Source of the DNA: Bacteroidales bacterium
Lineage (GTDB): Bacteria > Bacteroidota > Bacteroidia > Bacteroidales > UBA932
Direction of reading: 5' to 3'
NCBI GenBank assembly: GCA_017527625.1
Contig: JAFXPV010000093.1
Coordinates: 1 to 64,000 of the forward strand
DNA length: 64,000 bases
Below the pieces are notes generated by a model. The model worked only from the letters and a program-made list of their open reading frames with translations. It searched no databases and had not been told where the DNA came from. The translations under genes were made by a program, and so were the position numbers. Below, in pieces: positions 49,990 to 58,209 of this stretch. Within the stretch, counting starts at the first letter, position 1. Each line of letters starts with the position of its first letter.

Positions 49990-51215
49990 TTGAAAAGGGA
50001 GATGTATTGTTGAGCTACTACTTTCTCTGAATAGCTGCCGAGCACCTTTGAGCGGGCGTTGCTGCAGAGTTCGCAGTAGTGTGTCTCGTCGAGCACCCAG
50101 TCTATTCCGCGGGCCAGGTCTTCGGCCGACTTGTATCCGGCAACATATCCGTTAGATTTGTGGTCTATCATTTCGGGGATGCCCCCGATGTCGAACCCTA
50201 CGCAGGGGATGCCGCAGCTGAGAGCTTCCATTATGGTGTTCGGCAGATTTTCCTGCAGGGAAGGGGTGACGAACACGTCGGCTGCGTTGTAGTATTCAGC
50301 AAGGGAACTGCCGTCGCCGACGTAGCCCAGGGCGTGGGCGGGCAGGGGCAGAGCGGCGCCGAGAGCTTCGCCGTCCTTGCCGAGGATAAGCACCTCGATG
50401 TCGCTGCGGGCTTCCTTGAGGATGCGGCAGCTTTCCTGCAGATAATGCATTCCTTTGCGCACGTCGGTGGTCTTGACCGAGCAGAACAATATGAGCTTCT
50501 TGTCGGCCGGCAGGCCCAGTTTCCGCCGGACGGCAGCTTTGTCCATCGGGGCATATACCGCAGTGTCGATGGGGTTGGGGATGGAGACGACCTTGCGGCC
50601 TTGGGCTATCCTGCTCTCGCGGCACAACCCGGATAGCCACTCGCTGCAGCCGACGAAGGTAATGTCGCAGCCCTCAAGAGCCGCCAGCTTGCGGTCGAAC
50701 GTCCTCCGGGCAAGGTCGATGCAGCCGCGCCGGGGCAGCAGCGGACAGTCGTGGCATCCAGAGGTGTATTTTGTGCAGCTGTCGGCGTGATGGCAGATGC
50801 CGGTGAACGGCCACATATCGTGCATTGTCCATATTACCTGCTTGCCGCTGGCAGCAATCTTTTTCAGCCCATCGAGAGATATGTAGCCTTGGTTTATCCA
50901 GTGAAGGTGGATGACGTCAGCTTCCCTGAAAGCTTCAGTCTTGCTGATGTCGATGCCGCAGTTGGCGATGTCCACATAGAAAATCTTGTCTTTGCGGAAG
51001 CCGTTGGCGGCCCATATCGCCGCCCTCTCGCGAATGAAACACCATCTTTTCTGCAGGGAGCCTCCGACAGGAATCACTGCCTGAGCGCACCTTTCGGCGT
51101 TGCGGACCATCATCGAGGCGTCTGCTCCCTCGCTGCGAAGGGCCTTCAGTATGCGTCCGCAGGCAATTGCGGCGCCTCCTGTGGTTTCGGATGTGTTGAC
51201 GAGCAGTACCTTCAT
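49986..51215 (-). CDS. Family 4 (GT-B) glycosyltransferase
   Basis: A 409-residue enzyme. The N-terminal glycine-rich start is VLLVNTSETTGGAAIA, and the C-terminal nucleotide-sugar site includes FVTPSLQENLPNTIMEALSC and GIPCVGFDIGGIPEMI with the E-x7-E pattern. A Cys-rich insert (HHADSCTKYTSGCHDCPLL) near residue 150 is common in one branch of GT4 enzymes in Bacteroidales. It probably extends a cell-surface polysaccharide, with the GT2 at 49255 and the flippase at 51265. Confidence 0.92.
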   Translation of the reverse strand: MKVLLVNTSETTGGAAIACGRILKALRSEGADASMMVRNAERCAQAVIPVGGSLQKRWCFIRERAAIWAANGFRKDKIFYVDIANCGIDISKTEAFREADVIHLHWINQGYISLDGLKKIAASGKQVIWTMHDMWPFTGICHHADSCTKYTSGCHDCPLLPRRGCIDLARRTFDRKLAALEGCDITFVGCSEWLSGLCRESRIAQGRKVVSIPNPIDTAVYAPMDKAAVRRKLGLPADKKLILFCSVKTTDVRKGMHYLQESCRILKEARSDIEVLILGKDGEALGAALPLPAHALGYVGDGSSLAEYYNAADVFVTPSLQENLPNTIMEALSCGIPCVGFDIGGIPEMIDHKSNGYVAGYKSAEDLARGIDWVLDETHYCELCSNARSKVLGSYSEKVVAQQYISLFK

Positions 51216-51222
51216 AGCATAA

Positions 51223-51258
51223 CAAAGGTATGCAATATCCTTAAATTAATTAAATTTG
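51223..51258. promoter_or_regulatory. Divergent promoter pair with very short leaders
   Basis: On the minus strand TACCTTTG (51223-51230) lies 7 bases from the GT4 start at 51215. On the plus strand TAAATTTG (51251-51258) lies 6 bases from the flippase start at 51265. With transcription beginning about 5-7 bases after the -7 box, both mRNAs could start at or near the AUG. No -33 elements are clear. Confidence 0.5.
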
Positions 51259-51264
51259 TAATAT

Positions 51265-52707
51265 ATGGCAGAGCTGGAACTCAAGAACAAAACTATCAAA
51301 GGCCTTTTCTGGGGAGGCTTCAACAGCGGTATGAAGCAGGTCATCAGCGCCCTGATCGGGCTGGTGCTGCTCAGCCGTCTGGCTCCCGGAGACTACGGGC
51401 TGGTGGGTATGCTCGCCATTTTCACCGGCATCGCCAGCACTCTGCAGGAAGGGGGGTTCACATCTGCCCTTGCAAACCGGAAAGAGTTCAGCCACGACGA
51501 TTTCAATGCTGTTTTCTGGTTCAACAACATCATCAGCATAGCGATGTATGTGCTGCTGTGGTTCTGCGCTCCGCTCATCGCTGATTTCTACGGGCAGCCC
51601 GAGCTGTTGAAGATCTCCCGGGTTCTGTTCCTGGCCTTCGTCTTCAACGGCTTTACTCTGGCATTCAATGCTTATCTGTTCCGCTTCCTGATGGTGAGGG
51701 AGAAGGCTGCCATCGAGATAGCGTCGAGCCTTATAGCCGGCATCGCCGCAATCATCCTTGCGATTAAAGGCTATGGTTACTGGGCGCTGGTGGTCAACAC
51801 CGTGCTTATGAGTTTCATATCCTCAGTCCTCAGGATAATCCTGGTCCCCTGGCATCCCACTTTCAAGATCAACTTCAGGCCTGTATGGGAAATGTTCGGC
51901 TTCAGTTTCAAACTTGTCATTGCTTCGTTTGTCACCCAGATCCAGAACAATATTTTCTCAGTAATCCTGGGCAGGGCATTCACCGAAAGGGAGGTGGGTT
52001 TCTATTCGCAGGGAAACAAATGGACGGTGATGGGCCAGACTATGATTTCCGGCACGGTCAACAGCGTCGCGCAGCCCACTCTGGCAAGGGTCAATGACAA
52101 TGAAGAGCGCGGGCTCAAGGTCTTCCGCAAGTTTATGAGGCTGACATCTTGCCTGGTATGTCCCGCAATGCTCGGTCTGGCTTTCATCGCACCGCAGCTG
52201 ATACAGGTCATCAACCCAGAATTTCTGCCGAGCGTTCCTGTTATGCAGCTGTGCAGCATAGGCTGCATCGCCCTCTCCCTGTCGAATATGTACTCGCAGA
52301 TGAACATAGCCCACGGGCGTTCCGACCTGAACCTGCTGATTACGCTGATAGGTGCCGCCCTGCAGATCGCTATGGCTTTTGTCGTTTACAGATATGGAAT
52401 CACTGTGATAGCCCTCACGATTGCGGTCTGCAATTTCGCCATCCTGGCCGCCTGGCATCTGATAAGCGGAAAGTTTGTGGGATATTCCCTGCCGATGCTT
52501 CTGAAGGATGTCACACCTTACGCCGGGCTGTCGGTGCTTGTCTTCATCGCCACATTCTTCGCGACCAAGTTCATTTCCAACGCCTTGCTGCTGCTATGCG
52601 CAAAGATAGTCATCGCAGTGGTGCTGTATGTAGTCGCTTTGAAGATACTCGACTCGGCGATTTATCGCGAAGCCAGGGTTTTCATCAAGAGGCACTGGCG
52701 CCGTTAG
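51265..52707 (+). CDS. Wzx-type polysaccharide flippase (MATE/MVF superfamily)
   Basis: A 480-residue protein with about 14 hydrophobic helices. The opening KNKTIKGLFWGGFNSGMKQVI and LARLAPGDYGLVGMLAIF-like (LSRLAPGDYGLVGM) helix are typical of lipopolysaccharide/exopolysaccharide translocases of the WzxC/TuaB group. It would move undecaprenyl-linked repeat units across the inner membrane. The adjacent divergent GT4 and GT2 fit this. Its last 23 bases overlap the convergent peptidase gene. Confidence 0.9.
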   Translation: MAELELKNKTIKGLFWGGFNSGMKQVISALIGLVLLSRLAPGDYGLVGMLAIFTGIASTLQEGGFTSALANRKEFSHDDFNAVFWFNNIISIAMYVLLWFCAPLIADFYGQPELLKISRVLFLAFVFNGFTLAFNAYLFRFLMVREKAAIEIASSLIAGIAAIILAIKGYGYWALVVNTVLMSFISSVLRIILVPWHPTFKINFRPVWEMFGFSFKLVIASFVTQIQNNIFSVILGRAFTEREVGFYSQGNKWTVMGQTMISGTVNSVAQPTLARVNDNEERGLKVFRKFMRLTSCLVCPAMLGLAFIAPQLIQVINPEFLPSVPVMQLCSIGCIALSLSNMYSQMNIAHGRSDLNLLITLIGAALQIAMAFVVYRYGITVIALTIAVCNFAILAAWHLISGKFVGYSLPMLLKDVTPYAGLSVLVFIATFFATKFISNALLLLCAKIVIAVVLYVVALKILDSAIYREARVFIKRHWRR

Positions 52708-53095
52708 CCCCTATGTGATAGCGTCGCAGCTGACTGCGCAGTTCTTTCTCCCGGCCGTCGCAGAGAGAGTTGAGAAGCGCGTGGAATTCAGCGCCGTGGT
52801 TCAGCTGTTTGAGGTGGCATAGCTCGTGGAGTATCACGTAGTCGCGCAGTTCTTCGGGCAGGCGCATCAGCTGCATATTGAGGTTTATGTTGCCTTTTGT
52901 GCTGCAGCTGCCCCAGTTCGAAACGTTGTTCTTGATGAAGACTCTGTTGTAGGTGAAGCCGTGCTTGGCTGCCAGTTGCGCAAGACGGGGCACAAGCCAA
53001 GCCTTGGCCTCGGCGCGCAAAGCCTCGTCAGGCACTGGTTTGCGCCGCCGCCGTCTGATAATGCGTCGCAGAGGGGGAAATATCCGGATTATCAC
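52685..53095 (-). CDS. YgjP/DUF45-type zinc metallopeptidase-like protein, short form
   Basis: A 136-residue protein with the family core: NWGSCSTKGNINLNMQLM and the zinc motif HELCH in VILHELCHLKQLNHGAEF, with a later Glu-Phe ligand region. Many relatives are about 230 residues; the N-terminal domain is missing here and replaced by a short Arg-rich start (RRIIRRRRRKP). No frameshifted remnant is seen upstream, because the GT2 gene ends at an ATGA overlap there. It may be a natural short form. The substrate is unknown. Confidence 0.85.
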   Translation of the reverse strand: MIIRIFPPLRRIIRRRRRKPVPDEALRAEAKAWLVPRLAQLAAKHGFTYNRVFIKNNVSNWGSCSTKGNINLNMQLMRLPEELRDYVILHELCHLKQLNHGAEFHALLNSLCDGREKELRSQLRRYHIGANGASAS

Positions 53096-54102
53096 TTGAA
53101 ACGCAGCTGGTCGTAGGTGAGTTTCTTGCCGCTCAAAAAGAACTTGAGCAATATGCTGCCGCGATAGTGGCCGATGTCGTTGAACTCCTCGGAGAAGACT
53201 GAGTGGTCTTCGACTTTCTTGAGCTTACGGTAATCGCGGTGAGCCTCGAAGACTGCTTTGCACCAGTCCCACTTGAAGCTGAGCAGATATACCATCGCCG
53301 AGCAGAAGTCCAGGACCTTGCGGATTGAGATCAGCCTCCACCGAAGGTTGCCCGGAAGGTTCTTGTAGAGCATCAGCAGATTGTTGCGGTAGTTGAAGTA
53401 CAGCTTCCTGGGCGAATTGTTGGGCAGTGTGCCGCCGCCGACGTGGTAGACCTTGGCCTGGGGGACGGCCCAGACCTGGAATCCGAGCAGTTTGGCCCTC
53501 CAGCAGAAATCAATCTCCTCCATATGGGCGAAGAAATGCTCGTCGAGGCCTCCGAGATGATGGTAGAGGGAAGAGCGGACCACCATACAAGCCCCGGCAG
53601 CCCAGAAAATCTCCTCTTCCTCGTCATATTGGCCGTGGTCTTTCTCGATGTTGCTGAGGATGCGTCCGCGGCAGAACGGGTAGCCGAAATGGTCGATGAA
53701 GCCGCCTGCGGCACCTGCGTATTCGAATGTGTCGCGGTTTGACTCCGAGAGGATCTTGGGCTGGCAGATGCCGGCGTCAGGATTGTCCTCCATAAAGTTG
53801 ATAAGCGTCTGCGCCCAGCCTGGGGTCACTTCGACGTCTGAATTGAGCAGGATGTAGTAATCGGCTTCAATCTGCCTGAAAGCACGGTTATAGCCTTCGG
53901 TGAAGCCATAGTTCTTGTCGAACTCTATGAGCTGCACGTCCGCGTGTTCTGCCTTCAGCCATTCAACCGAACCATCCGTCGACCCGTTGTCGGCGACTAC
54001 GAGGAAGAAATTTTCTTTCGGGGTGTTGGCTTTCAGCACTGGCAGGAACCGCTTCATAAAATGCAGTCCGTTCCAGTTGAGTATGACTATCGCCGTATCC
54101 AT
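53092..54102 (-). CDS. Family 2 glycosyltransferase, rhamnosyltransferase-like
   Basis: A 336-residue GT-A enzyme with TAIVILNWNGLHFMKRFLPV, VVADNGSTDGS, NYGFTEGYNRAF, YYILLNSDVEVT (the metal-binding D-x-D position) and HMEEIDFCWRAKLLGF. A hydrophobic/basic tail near 250-336 may touch the membrane. Relatives transfer rhamnose or other deoxysugars in wall and O-chain synthesis. It has its own candidate promoter, although murF ends only 32 bases upstream. Confidence 0.92.
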   Translation of the reverse strand: MDTAIVILNWNGLHFMKRFLPVLKANTPKENFFLVVADNGSTDGSVEWLKAEHADVQLIEFDKNYGFTEGYNRAFRQIEADYYILLNSDVEVTPGWAQTLINFMEDNPDAGICQPKILSESNRDTFEYAGAAGGFIDHFGYPFCRGRILSNIEKDHGQYDEEEEIFWAAGACMVVRSSLYHHLGGLDEHFFAHMEEIDFCWRAKLLGFQVWAVPQAKVYHVGGGTLPNNSPRKLYFNYRNNLLMLYKNLPGNLRWRLISIRKVLDFCSAMVYLLSFKWDWCKAVFEAHRDYRKLKKVEDHSVFSEEFNDIGHYRGSILLKFFLSGKKLTYDQLRFK

Positions 54103-54110
54103 AGATCAGT

Positions 54111-54130
54111 ACAAATTTATAGAAATTTGT
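54111..54130 (-). promoter_or_regulatory. Palindromic promoter region of the GT2 gene
   Basis: ACAAATTT (54111-54118) and AAATTTGT (54123-54130) form a perfect inverted repeat. The minus-strand -7 box TAAATTTG (54112-54119) lies 9 bases from the ATG. TTTG at 54136-54139 (minus) is a poor -33, at 16 bases. Confidence 0.45.
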
Positions 54131-54134
54131 GCAA

Positions 54135-55433
54135 TCAAAGAATTTCTGGCAGAATAAACAGTCGGTTGCTGTTGGAACCTTTCAACAATATGGTCTTGTC
54201 CTTGAGGGGATGTCCTCCCAGGTAGTCGCGCAGTTCTTCTGCTGTTTTGAAGAATTTTGCGCACGATGCCTCCGGAACGTGGGCGGCAGCCGCCTTGAAC
54301 TCCCCTTTCCCCACCAGGAATATCTCGTCCGTGATCGTGCAGGCTTTGCGGAGCACGTCGCAATGGGCCTGGAGCGAGAAGTCGCCGAGTTCATACATAT
54401 CTCCGAGGATCAGAACCTTCTGTCCGAATCCCGTCGAAGAGAAGTTGTCGAGCGAGGTGAGCATACTGGTGTGGTTGGCATTGTAAGCGTCCACGATGAG
54501 GGTATTGTCGGCAGTTGCCACCATCTGGGAGCGGTTGTTCGAAGGTATATACGCTTCAATCGCAGCTATAGCCGCGTCTTCTTCTACGTTGAAATGCCTT
54601 GCGACGCAGAGGACGGCGAGCACGTTGTCGGCATTGTAAGCGCCCACCAGGTGGGTGCGGATCTGCCGGCCGCCTGGCATTTCGATGCGGAGGAAAGGCT
54701 CCTGCACATTGGCCGTGAGTATTTTCACGCCCTGATACCTGGCTCCGTAGGCTACCTTGGCGATGCTATTCCTGCTTTCCACCATACCGCAGATGTCGCT
54801 GCTGTCTGCGTTGTAGAATACGGTGCCGCCGGTAGCGTTCAGAAAGTCATAGAGTTCGCCTTTTGTCTTCTTGACCCCTTCGAAAGAACCGAAGCCTTCG
54901 AGGTGGGCCCGCCCGACGTTTGTGATCAGGCCGCAGGTCGGAAGGGCCATCGACACCGAAGATGCGATCTCCCCGGGGTGGCTTGCTCCCATTTCGACGA
55001 TAGCAATCTGGTGCTCCTGGCCCAGTCCGAGCAGTGTCAGAGGCACCCCGATGTGGTTGTTGAGGTTGCCTTTGGTGCACAATGTGCTGTATTTGGCGCT
55101 GAGGACCGCGTTCACCAGTTCTTTTGTGGTAGTCTTTCCGTTTGTGCCGGTAATTCCCACAACAGGTATGTCGAAATGCATCCGGTGGATTCTCGCAAGC
55201 TGCTGGAGAGCAAGCAGAGTGTCGGGCACCTTTATGAATCGTCCGTCCGATCCATCCGGAGTCCTTTCAACCACTGCATAGGCGGCGCCTTGCTCCAGGG
55301 CCGCCGCGGCAAAGTCGTTGCCGTCGAAATTGTCGCCTTTGAGGGCGAAAAATACAGAGCCGGGAATTATGCGGCGGGTGTCGGTGCAGACTTTGGCTCC
55401 GCACTCTGTAAAAATGTCGTACAAGTCTTTCAT
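54135..55433 (-). CDS. murF: UDP-N-acetylmuramoyl-tripeptide--D-alanyl-D-alanine ligase
   Basis: A 432-residue Mur ligase. The ATP loop is GITGTNGKTTTKEL (about 105-118). NLNNHIGVPLTLLGL, EMGASHPGEI, VGRAHLEGFGSFEGV and DAYNANHTSM are diagnostic of MurF. It attaches D-Ala-D-Ala to UDP-MurNAc-tripeptide in the cytosol. It lies outside the usual dcw division cluster, between glycan genes, which is common for MurF in Bacteroidales. Confidence 0.96.
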   Translation of the reverse strand: MKDLYDIFTECGAKVCTDTRRIIPGSVFFALKGDNFDGNDFAAAALEQGAAYAVVERTPDGSDGRFIKVPDTLLALQQLARIHRMHFDIPVVGITGTNGKTTTKELVNAVLSAKYSTLCTKGNLNNHIGVPLTLLGLGQEHQIAIVEMGASHPGEIASSVSMALPTCGLITNVGRAHLEGFGSFEGVKKTKGELYDFLNATGGTVFYNADSSDICGMVESRNSIAKVAYGARYQGVKILTANVQEPFLRIEMPGGRQIRTHLVGAYNADNVLAVLCVARHFNVEEDAAIAAIEAYIPSNNRSQMVATADNTLIVDAYNANHTSMLTSLDNFSSTGFGQKVLILGDMYELGDFSLQAHCDVLRKACTITDEIFLVGKGEFKAAAAHVPEASCAKFFKTAEELRDYLGGHPLKDKTILLKGSNSNRLFILPEIL

Positions 55434-55436
55434 AGC

Positions 55437-55871
55437 CTATTTCGTCCCGGTAGATCCGAATCCGCCTGTACCGCGGCTGCTCTCATCGAGTCGTTCGACT
55501 TCCTCCCATTCAACGTGCTCGTGGCGTGCAATCACCATCTGTGCAATCCTTTCTCCGGGCTCGATGGTGAAAGGGTCCTTCGAGAGGTTGACGAGCAGCA
55601 CGCACACTTCTCCCCGATAATCGGCGTCGATGGTGCCGGGGCTGTTGGTGACGGTGATGCCGTGTTTTGCGGCCAGGCCGCTTCTCGGGCGTACCTGGGC
55701 TTCGTATCCTTCCGGCAGCTGGATGAACAATCCTGTCGGAATCATCGTGCGCTCCAGTGAGCCGAGGGTTACGGGCTCTGCGATGTTTGCCTTAAGATCC
55801 ACGCCGGCTGAATATGGAGTGGCGTAGGAGGGTGAGTGGTAAGCGGATTTGTTGACTATCTTGACTTTCAT
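55437..55871 (-). CDS. dut: dUTP diphosphatase
   Basis: A 144-residue trimeric dUTPase with the five motifs in order: [43 protein letters not shown] and the C-terminal [11 protein letters not shown]-loop-like arm. It hydrolyses dUTP to dUMP, limiting uracil in DNA. It is 3 bases upstream of murF and 14 downstream of the flippase gene, so the three are probably co-transcribed. Confidence 0.96.
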   Translation of the reverse strand: MKVKIVNKSAYHSPSYATPYSAGVDLKANIAEPVTLGSLERTMIPTGLFIQLPEGYEAQVRPRSGLAAKHGITVTNSPGTIDADYRGEVCVLLVNLSKDPFTIEPGERIAQMVIARHEHVEWEEVERLDESSRGTGGFGSTGTK

Positions 55872-55885
55872 TTGATTTTATGGTT

Positions 55886-57367
55886 TCAAGCGGTTTTTCT
55901 GCGGCGACGGTAGAAGAAGATGCTGGCGGCGACGGGGACAAGGTAGCAGAGCAGCAGCGCAGTCTGTACTCCCAGCTTAGGCCAGAGGGAAAGCTCCGGT
56001 ACGAACAGTGACCCTATGTATACTCCGAGACCGAGCAGTATGCACAGGGAAATCTGCACCCAATTATAGGGAATGGGGTAGTATTTGTTGCCGAGCCACA
56101 GCGAGATGGCCATCATCACCACATAGCTTGCCACGTGACCCCAGGCTGCCGCATAGTAGCTGTAGCGGGGCATAAAGATGAAATTGATGGCAAGAGTGAC
56201 GACCAGGCCTGCAAGCGTGATCCACACTGCATAGCCGGTCTTGCCGCTCAGTTTGTACCACATACTTATATTGAACTGCATTCCCAGCAGTACATACGCC
56301 ATCAGCATTATCGGAGTGATGGAAAGACCCTCCCGGAAGTTGCGGCCGAGGATCAGGCCGATCTCGTCAAGGTATAGGGTGACAACCAGGAAGCCGAACA
56401 TACAGAATGCCACGAAATAGCTCATCACCTGTGCATAGAGGGCCTTGTTGTCCTTGTCTTTCTCCCTCTGGAAGAAGAAAGGCTCGGCAGCATAGCGGAA
56501 CATCTGCACGAAGAGGGACATTATGACGGCTATCTTGACACCTGCCTGATAGACACCGAGGTCAGCGCGCCAAAGGGCCGGGTCGGCGTCGAGGAAACGC
56601 ATAAGGATTCTGTCCATAAAGTCGTTCAGCACTCCGGGCAGTCCCGCTATCATCAACGGGAGAGAATAGATGAGCAGTGAGCGGGTCAGCTCCTTGTCCA
56701 TACGGAACCTGAGGCGGAAGATTTCCGGAATCAGCAGTATCAGGCACAGCAGACAGCTAACGAGGATGGCGAATATCGCATAGGTATAATCCGGCACGGG
56801 GCTCACGAAAGTGAGCATCCAGCTGTCAGGATGGGCTGCTGCGAACTTCGGGAAGCGAAGGTACAGCAGCAGGTTCACTCCCAGTTCTGTAAGTATCTTG
56901 AGGGTCTTTATGACGGCGAACTTGAGCGCCTTGTGCTCATACCGCAGTCTTGCGAAGATGATGGCCGTTATGGTGTCTATCCACAGGATGAGACCCACAT
57001 ACTTGATGATACGGCCGTTGCCTTCGTAGCCGAGGGCGGTAGCTATGCCGCCGGAGAAGGCGGAGCAGCAGACGTAGAACAGCGCGCACAGCACGAAGAC
57101 TATCGAGAACGCAGTGGAGAAAACCTTTGAGGAGTTGTTGATCTCTTTGATGGTCGCATAGCGGAAACAGCCTGTCTCAAGGCCCAGGGCCAGGACTACC
57201 TGCAGGATGGCTATGTAAGAGAGGAACTCCGTGACGACTCCGTAATCGGAGCGGCTGAGTATCGCCGTATATACGGGAACCAGCATAAAGTTGACGACAC
57301 GGGCCAGAATGGTGCTCAGACCATAAATTGCGGTTTCGCTCGCCAGTTGTTTCAAAGGATTTGCCAT
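55886..57367 (-). CDS. Polysaccharide flippase/lipid II flippase-like protein (MATE/MVF superfamily)
   Basis: A 493-residue membrane protein with about 14 helices. ATG 57367 (MANPLKQLASETAIYGL) is chosen over 57391, because LKQLAxETAxYGLSTI is the usual start of this group and the earlier start overlaps the promoter. Internal features are RSDYGVVTEFLSYIA, YSLPLMIAGLPGVLNDFMDR and IGLILGRNFREGL. It heads the flippase-dut-murF run. In many Bacteroidales a protein of this type sits beside dut and murF, so a role in cell-wall precursor or capsule export is likely. Confidence 0.88.
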   Translation of the reverse strand: MANPLKQLASETAIYGLSTILARVVNFMLVPVYTAILSRSDYGVVTEFLSYIAILQVVLALGLETGCFRYATIKEINNSSKVFSTAFSIVFVLCALFYVCCSAFSGGIATALGYEGNGRIIKYVGLILWIDTITAIIFARLRYEHKALKFAVIKTLKILTELGVNLLLYLRFPKFAAAHPDSWMLTFVSPVPDYTYAIFAILVSCLLCLILLIPEIFRLRFRMDKELTRSLLIYSLPLMIAGLPGVLNDFMDRILMRFLDADPALWRADLGVYQAGVKIAVIMSLFVQMFRYAAEPFFFQREKDKDNKALYAQVMSYFVAFCMFGFLVVTLYLDEIGLILGRNFREGLSITPIMLMAYVLLGMQFNISMWYKLSGKTGYAVWITLAGLVVTLAINFIFMPRYSYYAAAWGHVASYVVMMAISLWLGNKYYPIPYNWVQISLCILLGLGVYIGSLFVPELSLWPKLGVQTALLLCYLVPVAASIFFYRRRRKTA

Positions 57368-57388
57368 CTCGGAGTCAAGATTACCATA

Positions 57389-57415
57389 CAAAAATAGGAA
57401 ATTTGGCTAAATTTG
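57389..57415. promoter_or_regulatory. Divergent promoter boxes of the flippase-dut-murF run and the cyclophilin gene
   Basis: On the minus strand TATTTTTG (57389-57396) lies 21 bases from the flippase ATG at 57367. On the plus strand TAAATTTG (57408-57415) lies 20 bases before the cyclophilin ATG. -33 elements are not convincing in either direction. Confidence 0.5.
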
Positions 57416-57435
57416 CCCTTCAAATAACCAACATT

Positions 57436-58092
57436 ATGAAACGAATACTGACATTATCACTGATCGTTACTATGGCACTCTTTTTCTCAGGTTGCAAGAA
57501 CGGCAACAAAGCACCCAAGGATATCAATACAGACCAGCCTTCATTCTCACAGGGCGAAACCGCAGAGCCCGAAGAGATAGCCGAAGAGCCTGTGTTCAAG
57601 ATTTCAACCACAAAGGGCGACATCGTCGTGAAACTCTATAAGGAAACACCCCTGCATCGCGACAATTTCGTGAAACTCGCACGCAGCGGCTATTATGACG
57701 GTATGCTTTTCCACCGTGTGATCAAAAACTTTATGATCCAGGGCGGCGACCCCTTCACCAAGCAGGAAGGTAAGGAAGCCCAGTACGGCACCGGCGGTCC
57801 GAACTACACCATCCCCGCTGAGATCGTGCCCGGCAAGACCCATAAGAAAGGCGCCCTTGCAGCAGCCCGCAGAGGTGACAACGTAAATCCCGAAAAGGCA
57901 TCTTCAGGCTCGCAGTTCTACCTCGTCCAGAGCGAAGAAGGCTGCAAGCACCTCGATGGCGAGTACACTATTTTCGGCGAGACGATTTCCGGCATTGACG
58001 TTATCGACAAAATCGCAGCCGTAGAAACCAACAACCGCAACCTCCCGCTGGAACCCGTAAAAATTATTTCAGTTCGTGAGGTAAAAGAATAA
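57436..58092 (+). CDS. Cyclophilin-type peptidyl-prolyl cis-trans isomerase, lipoprotein
   Basis: A 218-residue lipoprotein (LFFSGC, Cys19) with an acidic linker and a cyclophilin domain from about 55. The active-site features are FHRVIKNFMIQGGDPF, then GSQFYLVQ and the HLDGEYTIFGETISGIDV segment. It catalyses proline isomerisation during folding of exported proteins at the membrane. ATG 57436 is chosen because it begins the signal peptide; the frame is open further upstream, but that part overlaps the divergent promoter. A terminator follows at 58162. Confidence 0.94.
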   Translation: MKRILTLSLIVTMALFFSGCKNGNKAPKDINTDQPSFSQGETAEPEEIAEEPVFKISTTKGDIVVKLYKETPLHRDNFVKLARSGYYDGMLFHRVIKNFMIQGGDPFTKQEGKEAQYGTGGPNYTIPAEIVPGKTHKKGALAAARRGDNVNPEKASSGSQFYLVQSEEGCKHLDGEYTIFGETISGIDVIDKIAAVETNNRNLPLEPVKIISVREVKE

Positions 58093-58161
58093 TTGTGGCA
58101 CGCATATTGCTTAATCCTAAGTCAAGTTTTTCATAGGTTAAGTTTTAGGTTATACATAGTA

Positions 58162-58188
58162 AAGGCCGCCTCGAAAGAAGCGGCCCTT
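58162..58188. terminator. Terminator of the cyclophilin gene
   Basis: AAGGCCGC (58162-58169) pairs with GCGGCCCTT (58180-58188) with one bulged base. It is followed on the plus strand by TATTATTTTTTA. It lies between convergent genes. Confidence 0.7.
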
Positions 58189-58209
58189 ATTATTTTTTAT
58201 GCACTAACG

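Noticed and set aside
54129..55760. 543-codon open frame on the plus strand across murF and dut
   Set aside because: It is antisense to two clear genes and crosses their boundary, and its translation has no recognisable motif. Codon bias of the real genes keeps this frame open.
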